This document shows positions 1-5,988 of a stretch of DNA of 8,311 nt, in pieces. Position numbers and translations under genes: made by a program. The stretch is from NCBI GenBank assembly GCA_018663165.1, contig JABJES010000002.1, positions 1-8,311 on the forward strand, written 5' to 3'. Position 1 is the stretch's first letter, and each line of letters opens with the position of its first letter. The notes beneath the pieces are model-generated. The model was not told the origin of the DNA, did no database searches, and saw only the letters and a program-made list of their open reading frames with translations. The DNA is from Rhodospirillaceae bacterium. Lineage in GTDB: Bacteria > Pseudomonadota > Alphaproteobacteria > UBA11136.

Positions 1-618
1 AAATCGGGCGATCGCCGCGCCATGATCTGTGTTCATATGGCTAATTATCTGCGATTCGCCGGCTAAAAGATCGGCCGGGATGTTGTCCAGCATCAGGGAT
101 TTGCGGTCAAATCCACGCACCTTGCCGAAGCCGGCGACCAGATGGGCCCGGATGACTTCAACACGGTAGAGGCGGAAATCGGCAAAATCGGCATAGGGCG
201 CGGCGCAAGGATGGCGGGCGATAAAGCGGGCGCGCAAGCGCGGGTCGTCATTGATTTCGGCACGGCCCAGGACGCTCACACGGGGCCGGGTCAGGGGGTT
301 GAAAGCAAGAGCTGCGTGTTCAGGGTCGTCTTGTCCGTCTGGATTTGGGGCTTTACTCTGGCCGGTGAAAAGCAGGGCGATGCGGTTGTCGCTGGCAATG
401 TTGTGGCTGTGATCGGCAAGATTAGAAAGCAGCAAGAGTGGCGTTGCGTCGAGGTCACAGGCGCAAAGGGCGAGCGTGTTTTGGGGCCAGCCGATAAGGG
501 GATCGCTTTCATCCGGCTCTATTGCGGCCTTGTCCGGTCCACCCAGACTGGCGAGAGCGACAATTGCGGCCCGGCGCATGAGGGCGCGGGACATTGCGGC
601 ATCCGTTTGTTTGGTCAT
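1..618 (-). CDS. HugZ-family / PNPOx-like heme-associated protein, 3' end cut by window edge
   Basis: An uninterrupted minus-strand reading frame of 206 codons runs from ATG 618-616 off the left edge. The start is well supported: GGAGGGG lies 8 bases upstream of the ATG. Residues about 45-175 look like the pyridoxamine-phosphate-oxidase-like split barrel of the HugZ/HutZ family: LLLLSNLADHSHNI (62-75), then NPLTRPRVSVLGRAE (107-121), RFIARHP (131-137) and a DFRLYRVEV strand (147-155). The visible end, ISHMNTDHGAAI (192-203), matches the start of the C-terminal DUF2470-type domain found in this family. Known HugZ-type members bind or degrade heme; general PNPOx-like flavoproteins are the alternative, but the DUF2470-like tail favours HugZ. 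Perhaps 40-50 residues are missing beyond the edge. It diverges from a copper chaperone gene with a 113-bp gap. Family call fairly sure; heme degradation itself is inference. Confidence 0.8.
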   Translation of the reverse strand, partial: MTKQTDAAMSRALMRRAAIVALASLGGPDKAAIEPDESDPLIGWPQNTLALCACDLDATPLLLLSNLADHSHNIASDNRIALLFTGQSKAPNPDGQDDPEHAALAFNPLTRPRVSVLGRAEINDDPRLRARFIARHPCAAPYADFADFRLYRVEVIRAHLVAGFGKVRGFDRKSLMLDNIPADLLAGESQIISHMNTDHGAAIARF

Positions 619-731
619 CGGCCTTTCCCCTCCAGAGGTGGTGCGTAAAGTGCTACTTGCGTTACCATGGGTTTTTCAAGCGGCGAAACTGCGCCCTAAC
701 TTTGCCACAAAGGGAGACGATAATTAACCTT
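619..731. promoter_or_regulatory. Divergent intergenic region between hugZ-like and PCu(A)C genes
   Basis: This 113-bp gap must hold the 5' regions of both divergent genes. The only sites I can name are the ribosome-binding sites: GGAGGGG in front of the leftward gene, and GGGAG (712-716) in front of the rightward gene. I see no convincing -35/-10 pair and no clear Fur-, Irr- or FNR-type palindrome. Confidence 0.4.
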
Positions 732-1313
732 ATGGATAGCTATAGCCTCCATGACTTGTCCCGTCGGCGTGACAATTTATCCCCCTGCCGCGTCGGCGGG
801 ACCGCTTTATCTGCAACCCTTGGGCTTGTGGCCCTTGGCTGTGCCCTGCTTGTTGCATCGGGGGCTGCTTGGGCCGTGAATAAATATTATACCCTCGGCG
901 ATATCGTTATCGGCAATGTCTGGGCCGCAGAGACGCCGGGTGATGCCAAGACCGGGGCGGTCTATTTCAAGCTCGCCAACGGCGGCACGGAAGGGGATTA
1001 CCTAATCTCAGCCTCGACACCGGTGGCCGCAAAGGCAGAGCTTCACGCCCATCGTATTGTCGGCAACAGCATGCAGATGCGGCCGATCATGGGGGTCGCT
1101 CTCGGTGCCAAGCAGAAATATACCCTCAAGCCCGGTGGCACCCATGTCATGTTGATGGGGCTGAAAAGGCCGTTGAATGACGGCGACAGCTTTCCCATGA
1201 CTCTGATGTTCAAATCCGCTGGTAGCGTTCAGATCAATGTCCGTGTCGGTCTGCCCTCTGGCGTCAGTGGCTCAACGAGAAGGCCCAAGGACCTTAAGTC
1301 CTATCGTCGTTAG
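732..1313 (+). CDS. Periplasmic copper chaperone PCu(A)C
   Basis: This 193-residue protein belongs to the PCu(A)C family (PF04314), periplasmic Cu(I) carriers that help metallate the CuA or CuB centres of heme-copper oxidases. After a basic N-terminus (SRRR, 10-13) a hydrophobic stretch (about 24-47) ends in ASGAAWA, a good signal-peptidase site. The mature domain shows the family's complete copper motif with exact spacing: H105, ten residues, M116, twenty-one residues, H138-x-M140. The frame is open upstream to ATG 594, but the first 46 residues of that version overlap the divergent gene's 5' end and would bury the signal peptide. I chose ATG 732, with GGGAG 15 bases upstream, which is rather long. 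A basic tail of about 20 residues follows the domain. No terminator with a T-run follows. Copper supply to oxidases is inferred from the family and the neighbouring copper genes. Confidence 0.92.
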   Translation: MDSYSLHDLSRRRDNLSPCRVGGTALSATLGLVALGCALLVASGAAWAVNKYYTLGDIVIGNVWAAETPGDAKTGAVYFKLANGGTEGDYLISASTPVAAKAELHAHRIVGNSMQMRPIMGVALGAKQKYTLKPGGTHVMLMGLKRPLNDGDSFPMTLMFKSAGSVQINVRVGLPSGVSGSTRRPKDLKSYRR

Positions 1314-1506
1314 TAAGTCTCGGCGCTAATTGTGGCGCTAGAATGAAAAGACGCCGAAGACCTCAAACAGCGTGTAATTCTCATTTTGTCCATAGATTTC
1401 CTTTGCTCCGTCGCCGGGAATGGCGAGGGCAAAGCCCCATGAACCCCCGGATGGATTATAAATGGGCATAAAAATTAACGTGGCCTCTGTTGTTGGGCCA
1501 TTCAAG
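1314..1506. other. Convergent intergenic region between PCu(A)C gene and cbtA
   Basis: This 193-bp stretch lies between the stops of two convergent genes. I see no strong intrinsic terminator. A small GGGC-aaa-GCCC inverted repeat sits near 1428-1438, and AGGAC/GTCCT arms lie in the last codons of the PCu(A)C gene. Neither has a T-run. The minus strand holds a short open frame, listed separately. Confidence 0.5.
1338..1469 (-). pseudogene. Possible small ORF or gene remnant downstream of cbtA (43 aa)
   Basis: From ATG 1469-1467 to TAG 1340-1338 the minus strand encodes 43 residues. The composition looks protein-like (Gly/Phe/Tyr-rich: NPSGGSWGFALAIPGDG, then YTLFEVFGVFSF). The last twelve residues alternate with hydrophobics and end in Phe, loosely like the last strand of an outer-membrane beta-barrel. 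There is no ribosome-binding site. The open frame continues upstream past the ATG into the 3' end of cbtA in the +1 frame before meeting a stop. It may be the worn 3' end of a lost gene, a frameshifted extension of cbtA, or chance. I do not recognise it. Confidence 0.2.
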
Positions 1507-2235
1507 TCAGGATTGTGGGTCGAGCCGTTTAAAAAAATAACCGGCCAGCGCGCCGAGCAGCAACCAGAAAAGCCCGGCGGTGACCAGGGTGGCGATCAGA
1601 AACTGGTGGGCCAGCTCTATCGGTACATTGCCGCCGTGGGTTTCGGGCTGTGGCGCGCCGATCAGATGGGGGGTAACAAGAAGGGCGAGACCGGCAATGC
1701 GCGCCAGATGTTCGCGGCGCAGCGTGATCAATCCCAACCCTGAGCCGGTGGCGATAATTGTACCCAGCCACCAGGTTTGGCGCTCGAAAAGCGGTGCGGC
1801 ATAGGCGCCAGGCAGTTCCGGCGGCAGGCCGAGGGCGGGGGCGAGATTAAAGACAAGGAATCCGGCCGCCCCCCAGAGCAGACCCTTTCGAGCGTCACCG
1901 TCGCCACGCAGGGCAAAGGCGGCGCACAGCAGCAGGGCAAAACCAGTTGCCATAACAAGGTTGACCAGCAGCGTGATCAGGGTGCGATCAGAGCCTCCAA
2001 AAGCGGCCAGAGGGTCATCGTCTGGACTGCCTGCTGCATTATCGTTTGCGGCATCGTGATCGTGGGGCTGGGCATGTTCATGGCCGTGGTCGTGCCCAAG
2101 TGATACGGAGGCGGCGCTTTCATAAGATTCGGCTTTAAGGATCAGGGGAACGACCTGCATCATCTGCATCGCCGTTACCGCTAAACCGCCAAGCATCCCG
2201 GCGAAAACCGCCGCGGCAAAAATTCGTGTCAGCAA
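1507..2235 (-). CDS. cbtA: Cobalt transporter subunit CbtA
   Basis: This 242-residue polytopic inner-membrane protein matches the CbtA family, predicted cobalt transporters tied to B12 riboswitches. The N-terminus (FAGMLGGLAV, about 4-30) is the first membrane segment. A His/Asp-rich loop follows (GHDHGHEHAQPHDHD, 47-61), a likely metal-binding segment. Further hydrophobic segments lie at about 86-108, 119-137, 155-172, 178-194 and 211-236. The conserved loops LAPALGLPPELPG (131-143) and TPHLIGAPQPETHGG (188-202) are present. Translation appears to start at TTG 2235-2233, with GGGAGGG 5 bases upstream and no better in-frame start. It follows cbtB after 30 bases, so the two should be co-transcribed under the upstream cobalamin riboswitch. 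Cobalt specificity rests on family and riboswitch context, not on visible residues alone. Confidence 0.93.
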   Translation of the reverse strand: MLTRIFAAAVFAGMLGGLAVTAMQMMQVVPLILKAESYESAASVSLGHDHGHEHAQPHDHDAANDNAAGSPDDDPLAAFGGSDRTLITLLVNLVMATGFALLLCAAFALRGDGDARKGLLWGAAGFLVFNLAPALGLPPELPGAYAAPLFERQTWWLGTIIATGSGLGLITLRREHLARIAGLALLVTPHLIGAPQPETHGGNVPIELAHQFLIATLVTAGLFWLLLGALAGYFFKRLDPQS

Positions 2236-2242
2236 GGGAACC

Positions 2243-2258
2243 CTCCCAGGGTTGGGAG
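2243..2258 (-). promoter_or_regulatory. Hairpin over the cbtA ribosome-binding site
   Basis: CTCCCA and TGGGAG form a perfect 6-bp stem with a 4-base loop in the 30-base gap between cbtB and cbtA. Read in the mRNA sense, the 3' arm (UGGGAG) contains most of the cbtA Shine-Dalgarno GGGAGGG. The stem begins only 7 bases after the cbtB stop codon, so a ribosome finishing cbtB would cover or open it. Translational coupling is inferred from this geometry. Confidence 0.5.
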
Positions 2259-2265
2259 AAAATCT

Positions 2266-2457
2266 CTAGTGGCAGGGAAAAGCGAAAGCGTGCCGGGTGT
2301 CGTGGGCGGCGTCATGGGCGGCCTGGGCATTGGCCAGGGCAACGCCATAAAGCATAAAGACGCCGAAAAGAGAGGCGAAGATGGCGGGAAAAAGAATGGA
2401 CGCTCGATCCGTGTGAACGCCTAAAGCTGTTCGGGTCATGGTTTTAACGTGACGCAT
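2266..2457 (-). CDS. cbtB: Cobalt transporter subunit CbtB
   Basis: A 63-residue protein with one membrane segment (about 20-44, ILFPAIFASLFGVFMLYGVAL) and a His-rich C-terminus, HDAAHDTRHAFAFPCH (48-63). That tail, ending in the RHAxxFPCH motif, is the family signature of CbtB, the small partner of CbtA in predicted cobalt uptake. The histidines and Cys62 are plausible Co(II) ligands. ATG 2457-2455 is preceded by AGGAG with 8 bases of spacing. It is the first gene after the cobalamin riboswitch and is followed 30 bases later by cbtA, the usual cbtBA order. The length is normal for the family, so no truncation is suspected. Confidence 0.93.
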   Translation of the reverse strand: MRHVKTMTRTALGVHTDRASILFPAIFASLFGVFMLYGVALANAQAAHDAAHDTRHAFAFPCH

Positions 2458-2475
2458 TATGATTTCTCCTAAAAG

Positions 2476-2494
2476 TGCGGTTTATCCGACCGCA
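2476..2494 (-). promoter_or_regulatory. Likely expression-platform hairpin of the cobalamin riboswitch
   Basis: Between the riboswitch and cbtB, TGCGGT and ACCGCA form a 6-bp stem with a 7-base loop. In the mRNA sense it is followed by CUUUUAGGAG, which is a short U-run running straight into the cbtB Shine-Dalgarno. It could serve as a weak intrinsic terminator or control access to the ribosome-binding site. Which one applies cannot be decided by eye. Confidence 0.5.
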
Positions 2495-2516
2495 GGGCTC
2501 GCGCTGAACACAAATG

Positions 2517-2702
2517 ATGGCAGGTCTCCTGGCTTGCGTCTTAATGCCCAGCCTGCCTTGCCTTCCCGGTTTCCCAGTGGCGTCTGTCGCAGGGGGCGCG
2601 TCGCATACAGTTGCGGGAACAGCTGCGGATTTGGTCTTTCCGGATTATGCCGGACTTGGCCGCACCGCATTCCCTTTTCATCCCCGACAGGGGAACCATC
2701 AC
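2517..2702 (-). promoter_or_regulatory. Cobalamin (AdoCbl) riboswitch controlling cbtBA
   Basis: Read on the minus strand, this region shows the conserved cobalamin aptamer blocks in order: GGTGATGGTTCCCC, GATGAAAAGGGAATGCGGTG, CCGCAGCTGTTCCCGCAAC with the CTGT that follows, the B12-box core GCCACTG (2581-2575), GGGAAGGC, and the closing GACGCAAGCCAGGAGACC with CTGCC after it. This is a canonical cobalamin riboswitch. It sits 60 bases upstream of cbtB in the same direction. In this class, adenosylcobalamin binding normally shuts down downstream expression, so cobalt uptake should be reduced when B12 is plentiful. The 5' end is placed by the predicted promoter just upstream and the 3' end by the last conserved block. 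Confidence 0.95.
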
Positions 2703-2708
2703 CGGGCC

Positions 2709-2737
2709 AATGTAATCCTCCTCCTCTATCGTGACAA
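2709..2737 (-). promoter_or_regulatory. Predicted sigma70-type promoter for the riboswitch-cbtBA transcript
   Basis: On the minus strand, TTGTCA (2737-2732) and TACATT (2714-2709) are separated by exactly 17 bases, a good -35/-10 pair. The start site would fall near 2702, right at the first conserved bases of the riboswitch. The -35 element lies within the hairpin that follows tonB. Predicted by eye only. Confidence 0.55.
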
Positions 2738-2746
2738 TAGAAGAGG
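2720..2746 (-). terminator. 12-bp hairpin downstream of tonB, possible transcript end
   Basis: CCTCCTCTATCG (2720-2731), loop TGA, then CAATAGAAGAGG form an almost perfect stem. In minus-strand RNA all 12 positions pair, two of them G-U. In plus-strand RNA the same two positions would be C-A mismatches. This favours a structure in the leftward tonB transcript. It begins 26 bases after the tonB stop but has no U-run behind it, so it is either a Rho-assisted terminator or a 3'-end stabilising hairpin. It also overlaps the next promoter's -35. Confidence 0.4.
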
Positions 2747-2771
2747 GGGGGGCAGGAACACTTTTTTCCGT

Positions 2772-3728
2772 TCAATTTTTCCTCAGGCTGTAACGCACGG
2801 GCACGATAAAGCCGACAGTTTCTCCGGACACGGCGGACGGCAAGGGCGGAAAGGGCGAGGCTCGTTCCAAAAGCGCCTCGGTTTCCCGGTCAAAAACTGT
2901 CTGGCCGCTTGAAGAAACAATTCGCCAACTAACGAGGTTTCCATGCCGGCCGAGAACCATGCGCACGACAAGAGCGCCTTGTCGACGTTGTGCCTTTGCC
3001 GACGGCGGGTAACGAAGATGCTTGGCCAGATGGGCCTGAAGCAAGGTGGTGTAGTTCCTGATCACCGCATCCGTATTCTGTTTGGGTGTTGCGCCTTGAT
3101 GTCCTTTTGTCGGCGCGAACGGAACGGGACGTGTTGTCTTTTCAACCGGAACAGGGGGCTGTGGCATGGCGATGGCGGTCGGCGGCGCTTCCTTGGCGAG
3201 CGTTGGCGCTGGCGATTCCCTGGGGGCAACGCGTTTCTTTGGCTGCACAGGCTTTTTCTCCGGCAAAGGCGGGATAGGGATAGGTGCTTGCGCCGCCTCA
3301 GGATCGGTTGTCTCTATTCCAAGGGGGCTGGCAATCGGTTCGGATATAAGGGGTTCAGCAACCGGTTCCGGGAGCGTTTCCGGCGGCGGCGTTTCAGTCT
3401 CTGTGGGGAGAGCCGCGACTTTTTCGGCGGGTTTCTCTGCCGGTTCGTCGTTAGGTTTATCTTCTGACAGTTCCACCGGCGATAAAATAATTTCGACAAT
3501 AACCGCTTCTTCCTGGCCCGACGATGGATCGGGACTGTCCCAGGACAAAAGAAAAATTGCCACCAGGCAATGGAGCAGGGCTGCCATAGCAAGGGCGGCC
3601 CTGCTCATGTCTTTGTCGTAAGCCTTAGGGAAAGGTCGGTTCAGACGCGCATCCGCACCCGACCGCAGCCGTCCCGCCGTGGCAGGGCGGCGGGAATGGC
3701 GGACTTGATCGAGAGCGATGATGCTCAC
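2772..3728 (-). CDS. tonB: TonB-family energy transducer
   Basis: A 318-residue TonB-like protein that would couple the inner-membrane proton-motive force, via ExbB/ExbD, to the outer-membrane receptor encoded just upstream. It has a basic cytoplasmic N-terminus (1-42), one membrane anchor (about 43-62, ALAMAALLHCLVAIFLL), and a long acidic then basic Pro-rich periplasmic linker (about 70-215; many EP, KP and PP pairs). The C-terminal TonB domain (about 222-318) includes RYPPSAKAQRRQGALVVR (239-256), SSSGQTVFDRE (272-282) and SPFPPLPSAV (291-300). The listed start is GTG 3728-3726, with only a weak ribosome-binding site. ATG 3608-3606 (residue 41), directly before the anchor, is a credible alternative. 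The gene begins 34 bases after the receptor's stop, so they are probably one operon. No exbB or exbD lies in the window. Confidence 0.9.
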   Translation of the reverse strand: MSIIALDQVRHSRRPATAGRLRSGADARLNRPFPKAYDKDMSRAALAMAALLHCLVAIFLLSWDSPDPSSGQEEAVIVEIILSPVELSEDKPNDEPAEKPAEKVAALPTETETPPPETLPEPVAEPLISEPIASPLGIETTDPEAAQAPIPIPPLPEKKPVQPKKRVAPRESPAPTLAKEAPPTAIAMPQPPVPVEKTTRPVPFAPTKGHQGATPKQNTDAVIRNYTTLLQAHLAKHLRYPPSAKAQRRQGALVVRMVLGRHGNLVSWRIVSSSGQTVFDRETEALLERASPFPPLPSAVSGETVGFIVPVRYSLRKN

Positions 3729-3762
3729 GGTCGGATGCTTTCTAATTTCCCATGATCAGGGC

Positions 3763-5862
3763 CTAGAACCGGGCCAGTGCCCGAACGTAGACAGCCCGTC
3801 CCGGCTCGTTGACCTGAACGACCGTATTGGTGACCACGTCACTGCGGTTTAGATAGTTGGCGTAATTGTGGTCGAGCACATTGCTCACTCCCAGGCTTAC
3901 TTCCAGGGGATCCAGGGCATAGACGTTCGCATAGAGGTCAAGGACGGCATGCCCAGGTGTTTTCTGGATATCACGTCCACTGCCAGTGCCAGCGTCCATA
4001 TCGACCCGCGTCTGCTTTGTCGTTCCTCGCATCCGCGCTCCCAGGGTCCATGTTTCCTCTTGCCATTCCGCGGTAACGGTCGCGGTGAGCGGCGGCATCT
4101 GAGCCAACGGGATATGGTCGTCCAGGTTTTCGCCATAGATATAGCTGACATCCGCCTGAAGGAAGACCGGCCCCCATGGTCGGACGCTGGCGCTGATCTC
4201 GCCGCCAGCCATCAAAGCATCGATATTGGTATAGACGACGGTGGTGGGTTCAATAATTGCGACGCCCCTCTGACCTCTGGCTGAATCGTAGAAAATATAG
4301 TCATCGACATAATCGACGAAGCCGCTGGCAGAAACGCTCACTGCTTGCGTGCTCCATTCCAACCCAAGGTCAAGCTGGTTGTGTTTTTCCGGGTTGATGT
4401 TCGTATTACCCACCCAACTGGTGGTCATCATGTTGTTGGCAAGCCCCCGTTCGGTGGCGTCTGCCGTGCGGACGCTACGGCTTATTCCGGCAAAGAGGGA
4501 TGGGCCGCCTTCCATATCGTGTTCCATCCGCAATAGACCGCCGAAATTATGTTCGGCCTGAGTCTCTGCCGTTGCGCCGTAATACTTGTTGTAAAGGCCG
4601 TTGGCCGTGTTGATGCCGGCCATGGCCATGGCCAGGGTTTGGTTGGCGCGGCCATAGCTGACATGTACGTAGTCATAACGGGCGCCAGCGATGAGCCTGG
4701 TGTCTTGGCCCAAGGCGAGGGGCGCTTCGGCAGCTAGCCCCGTTGTCTTGATGCCTACGTCAGGCCACAGGTTGGAGTTGGACGTGGTTACATTGGACGA
4801 TGTCGTGCCGCGGTAGCGGGTGGCGTCCCGGGTGTTCTGCTGGGCGTTGACGGCAAGGGTTAGGGCTTGCCCGCCGATGCCTAGATCAGCCTCGATCTCA
4901 CCACCAAAGGTATTGGATGTGGAGGGAACTCTCAGAAAATTTGACGACCGGTCGCGCAGCGAATAGTTGTCCATCAGGTGGTTCACCAGACTGCCATAGG
5001 CATTGGCCCGAACTTCCTGCACAAGAGTGCCTTCTAGACGGTGTTCACCCTTGACCCGAAATGTTTTGTTGTCGCTTTCCGGGGAATCCATGCCGGCCCC
5101 CGGGAAATATGCATCGGTGGTTTCAGCGTAGTCAAAGCCAAAGGAAAGCTCGGTCATTTCGGATGGCGTAAAGGCAAGGGTGCCCCCCGCCGAATGGTTG
5201 TGAAAGGCGCTGAGGACCTTGTTGCCATCGCCGTCTCTGTAATGGTTGGCTTCGGTGACGGTAGACATGGCTCGGATCTGAGTCTCTGCCGTGCCGGCGG
5301 TGCCGTCAAAAAAGCCCGACCTGATATTCCCCGCATCGTTCCACCCGCCGCCGATGCGGCCACGGTATGGCTTGTCCTCGTCGAGGGGCGTGATGTCGCG
5401 GATAAACTTGACTGTTCCGCCTGATCCGCCACCACCGTCAAGAACGCTTTCATATCCTTTCGTCACCGTAATCCTGTCGTAGGTTTCGGGTGAAATATAT
5501 GCCGAGGGTGGATCCATGCGGTTGGCGCAGGCACCAAAGGTCATGCTGTCGTCAGCATAGACGTTCAATTGGTTGCCTTGCTGGCCGCGGATTACCGGAT
5601 CGATGCCGTGGCCACCCATGCGTTTGCCGTCAACCCCGGGTAGGGATCGCAGGTAATCGCCGGCATCTGAATAGGGAGCGTTCTCGAGCGCGGCCGGGTA
5701 TCCGTAATAGGTAAACGGCAGCTCGGAAGCTTCTTCTTCGATGGAAATTTCCGGCACCTGATATTCATCTCCCAAAGCGGGGAGGGTGGCGAGGCTGATA
5801 TTTAGGAAAAGTCCTGCACCGAGGATGCAGGGAACCGAAGGCAATTCTTTCTTGATCAACAT
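3763..5862 (-). CDS. TonB-dependent copper receptor (OprC/NosA type)
   Basis: A 699-residue outer-membrane receptor. It begins with a signal peptide (MLIKKELP, hydrophobic core about 10-29, cleavage near ALG-DE at 31). The plug (about 55-158) carries DPVIRGQQGNQLNVYADD and RMDPPSAYISPETYDRITV, hallmarks of the copper-receptor subfamily. A 22-strand barrel should fill the rest, ending in Phe as barrels do. The copper ligands described for Pseudomonas OprC (CxxxM in the plug, HxM in a barrel loop) are matched by C112-ANR-M116 and H295-L-M297, so the site looks intact. I chose ATG 5862-5860 because GGGAG lies 9 bases upstream and a normal signal peptide follows. The frame extends to ATG 5907, which has no ribosome-binding site. 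tonB follows directly; a His/Cys-rich exported protein precedes it. Confidence 0.93.
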   Translation of the reverse strand: MLIKKELPSVPCILGAGLFLNISLATLPALGDEYQVPEISIEEEASELPFTYYGYPAALENAPYSDAGDYLRSLPGVDGKRMGGHGIDPVIRGQQGNQLNVYADDSMTFGACANRMDPPSAYISPETYDRITVTKGYESVLDGGGGSGGTVKFIRDITPLDEDKPYRGRIGGGWNDAGNIRSGFFDGTAGTAETQIRAMSTVTEANHYRDGDGNKVLSAFHNHSAGGTLAFTPSEMTELSFGFDYAETTDAYFPGAGMDSPESDNKTFRVKGEHRLEGTLVQEVRANAYGSLVNHLMDNYSLRDRSSNFLRVPSTSNTFGGEIEADLGIGGQALTLAVNAQQNTRDATRYRGTTSSNVTTSNSNLWPDVGIKTTGLAAEAPLALGQDTRLIAGARYDYVHVSYGRANQTLAMAMAGINTANGLYNKYYGATAETQAEHNFGGLLRMEHDMEGGPSLFAGISRSVRTADATERGLANNMMTTSWVGNTNINPEKHNQLDLGLEWSTQAVSVSASGFVDYVDDYIFYDSARGQRGVAIIEPTTVVYTNIDALMAGGEISASVRPWGPVFLQADVSYIYGENLDDHIPLAQMPPLTATVTAEWQEETWTLGARMRGTTKQTRVDMDAGTGSGRDIQKTPGHAVLDLYANVYALDPLEVSLGVSNVLDHNYANYLNRSDVVTNTVVQVNEPGRAVYVRALARF

Positions 5863-5922
5863 GGCGGGTTTCTCCCGTTCTTTCCCGCATCTTGCAATGG
5901 GGATCATTCATCTGATCGGCAA

Positions 5923-5960
5923 TGCCGCAAGACCGCTTTCAGCTTGAAAGACGGGCGGCA
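5923..5960 (-). other. Bulged 15-bp hairpin ahead of the copper receptor gene
   Basis: Three consecutive complementary blocks nest here: TGCCGC (5923-5928) with GCGGCA (5955-5960), CCG (5933-5935) with CGG (5952-5954), and CTTTCA (5936-5941) with TGAAAG (5945-5950) around a 3-base loop. Only a 4-base bulge (AAGA) and a 1-base bulge (A) interrupt the stem. It lies in the 126-bp gap between the small metal-binding gene and the receptor, 60 bases before the receptor's ATG. No T-run follows on either strand, so a simple terminator is unlikely. A processing or stability element is possible. Confidence 0.55.
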
Positions 5961-5988
5961 GGGCCGGGAAAACTAAAGATTCAGAGAA

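Noticed and set aside
142..648. Rightward 168-aa open frame across the hugZ-like region
   Set aside because: It is antisense to the HugZ-like gene, which has a clear family pattern and a strong ribosome-binding site. The antisense product has no recognisable domain.
594..731. Upstream start for the PCu(A)C gene (46 extra residues)
   Set aside because: The extension overlaps the divergent gene, lacks a ribosome-binding site and would put a Cys/Arg-rich segment before a normal signal peptide.
756..780. SRRR near the PCu(A)C signal peptide as a Tat motif
   Set aside because: The residues after the arginines (DNL) do not fit the S-R-R-x-F-L-K pattern, and the family is normally Sec-exported.
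2745..2752. Run of eight G (C on minus strand) as a phase-variable promoter switch
   Set aside because: It lies 8 bp upstream of the predicted -35, where a one-base change would not alter the -35/-10 spacing. No other contingency features are present.
2459..2912. Overlapping open frames in several frames across the riboswitch and the tonB 3' end
   Set aside because: The conserved RNA blocks of a cobalamin riboswitch and the tonB coding frame explain this stretch. The predicted proteins look random.
2943..3621. Rightward open frames of 174 and 151 aa opposite tonB
   Set aside because: They arise from the antisense of the Pro/Glu/Lys-rich TonB linker, which yields Gly/Ser/Arg/Phe-rich translations. 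They are shadows.
5863..5907. ATG 5907 as the receptor start
   Set aside because: It has no ribosome-binding site and adds 15 residues ahead of a complete signal peptide. ATG 5862 has a good ribosome-binding site.
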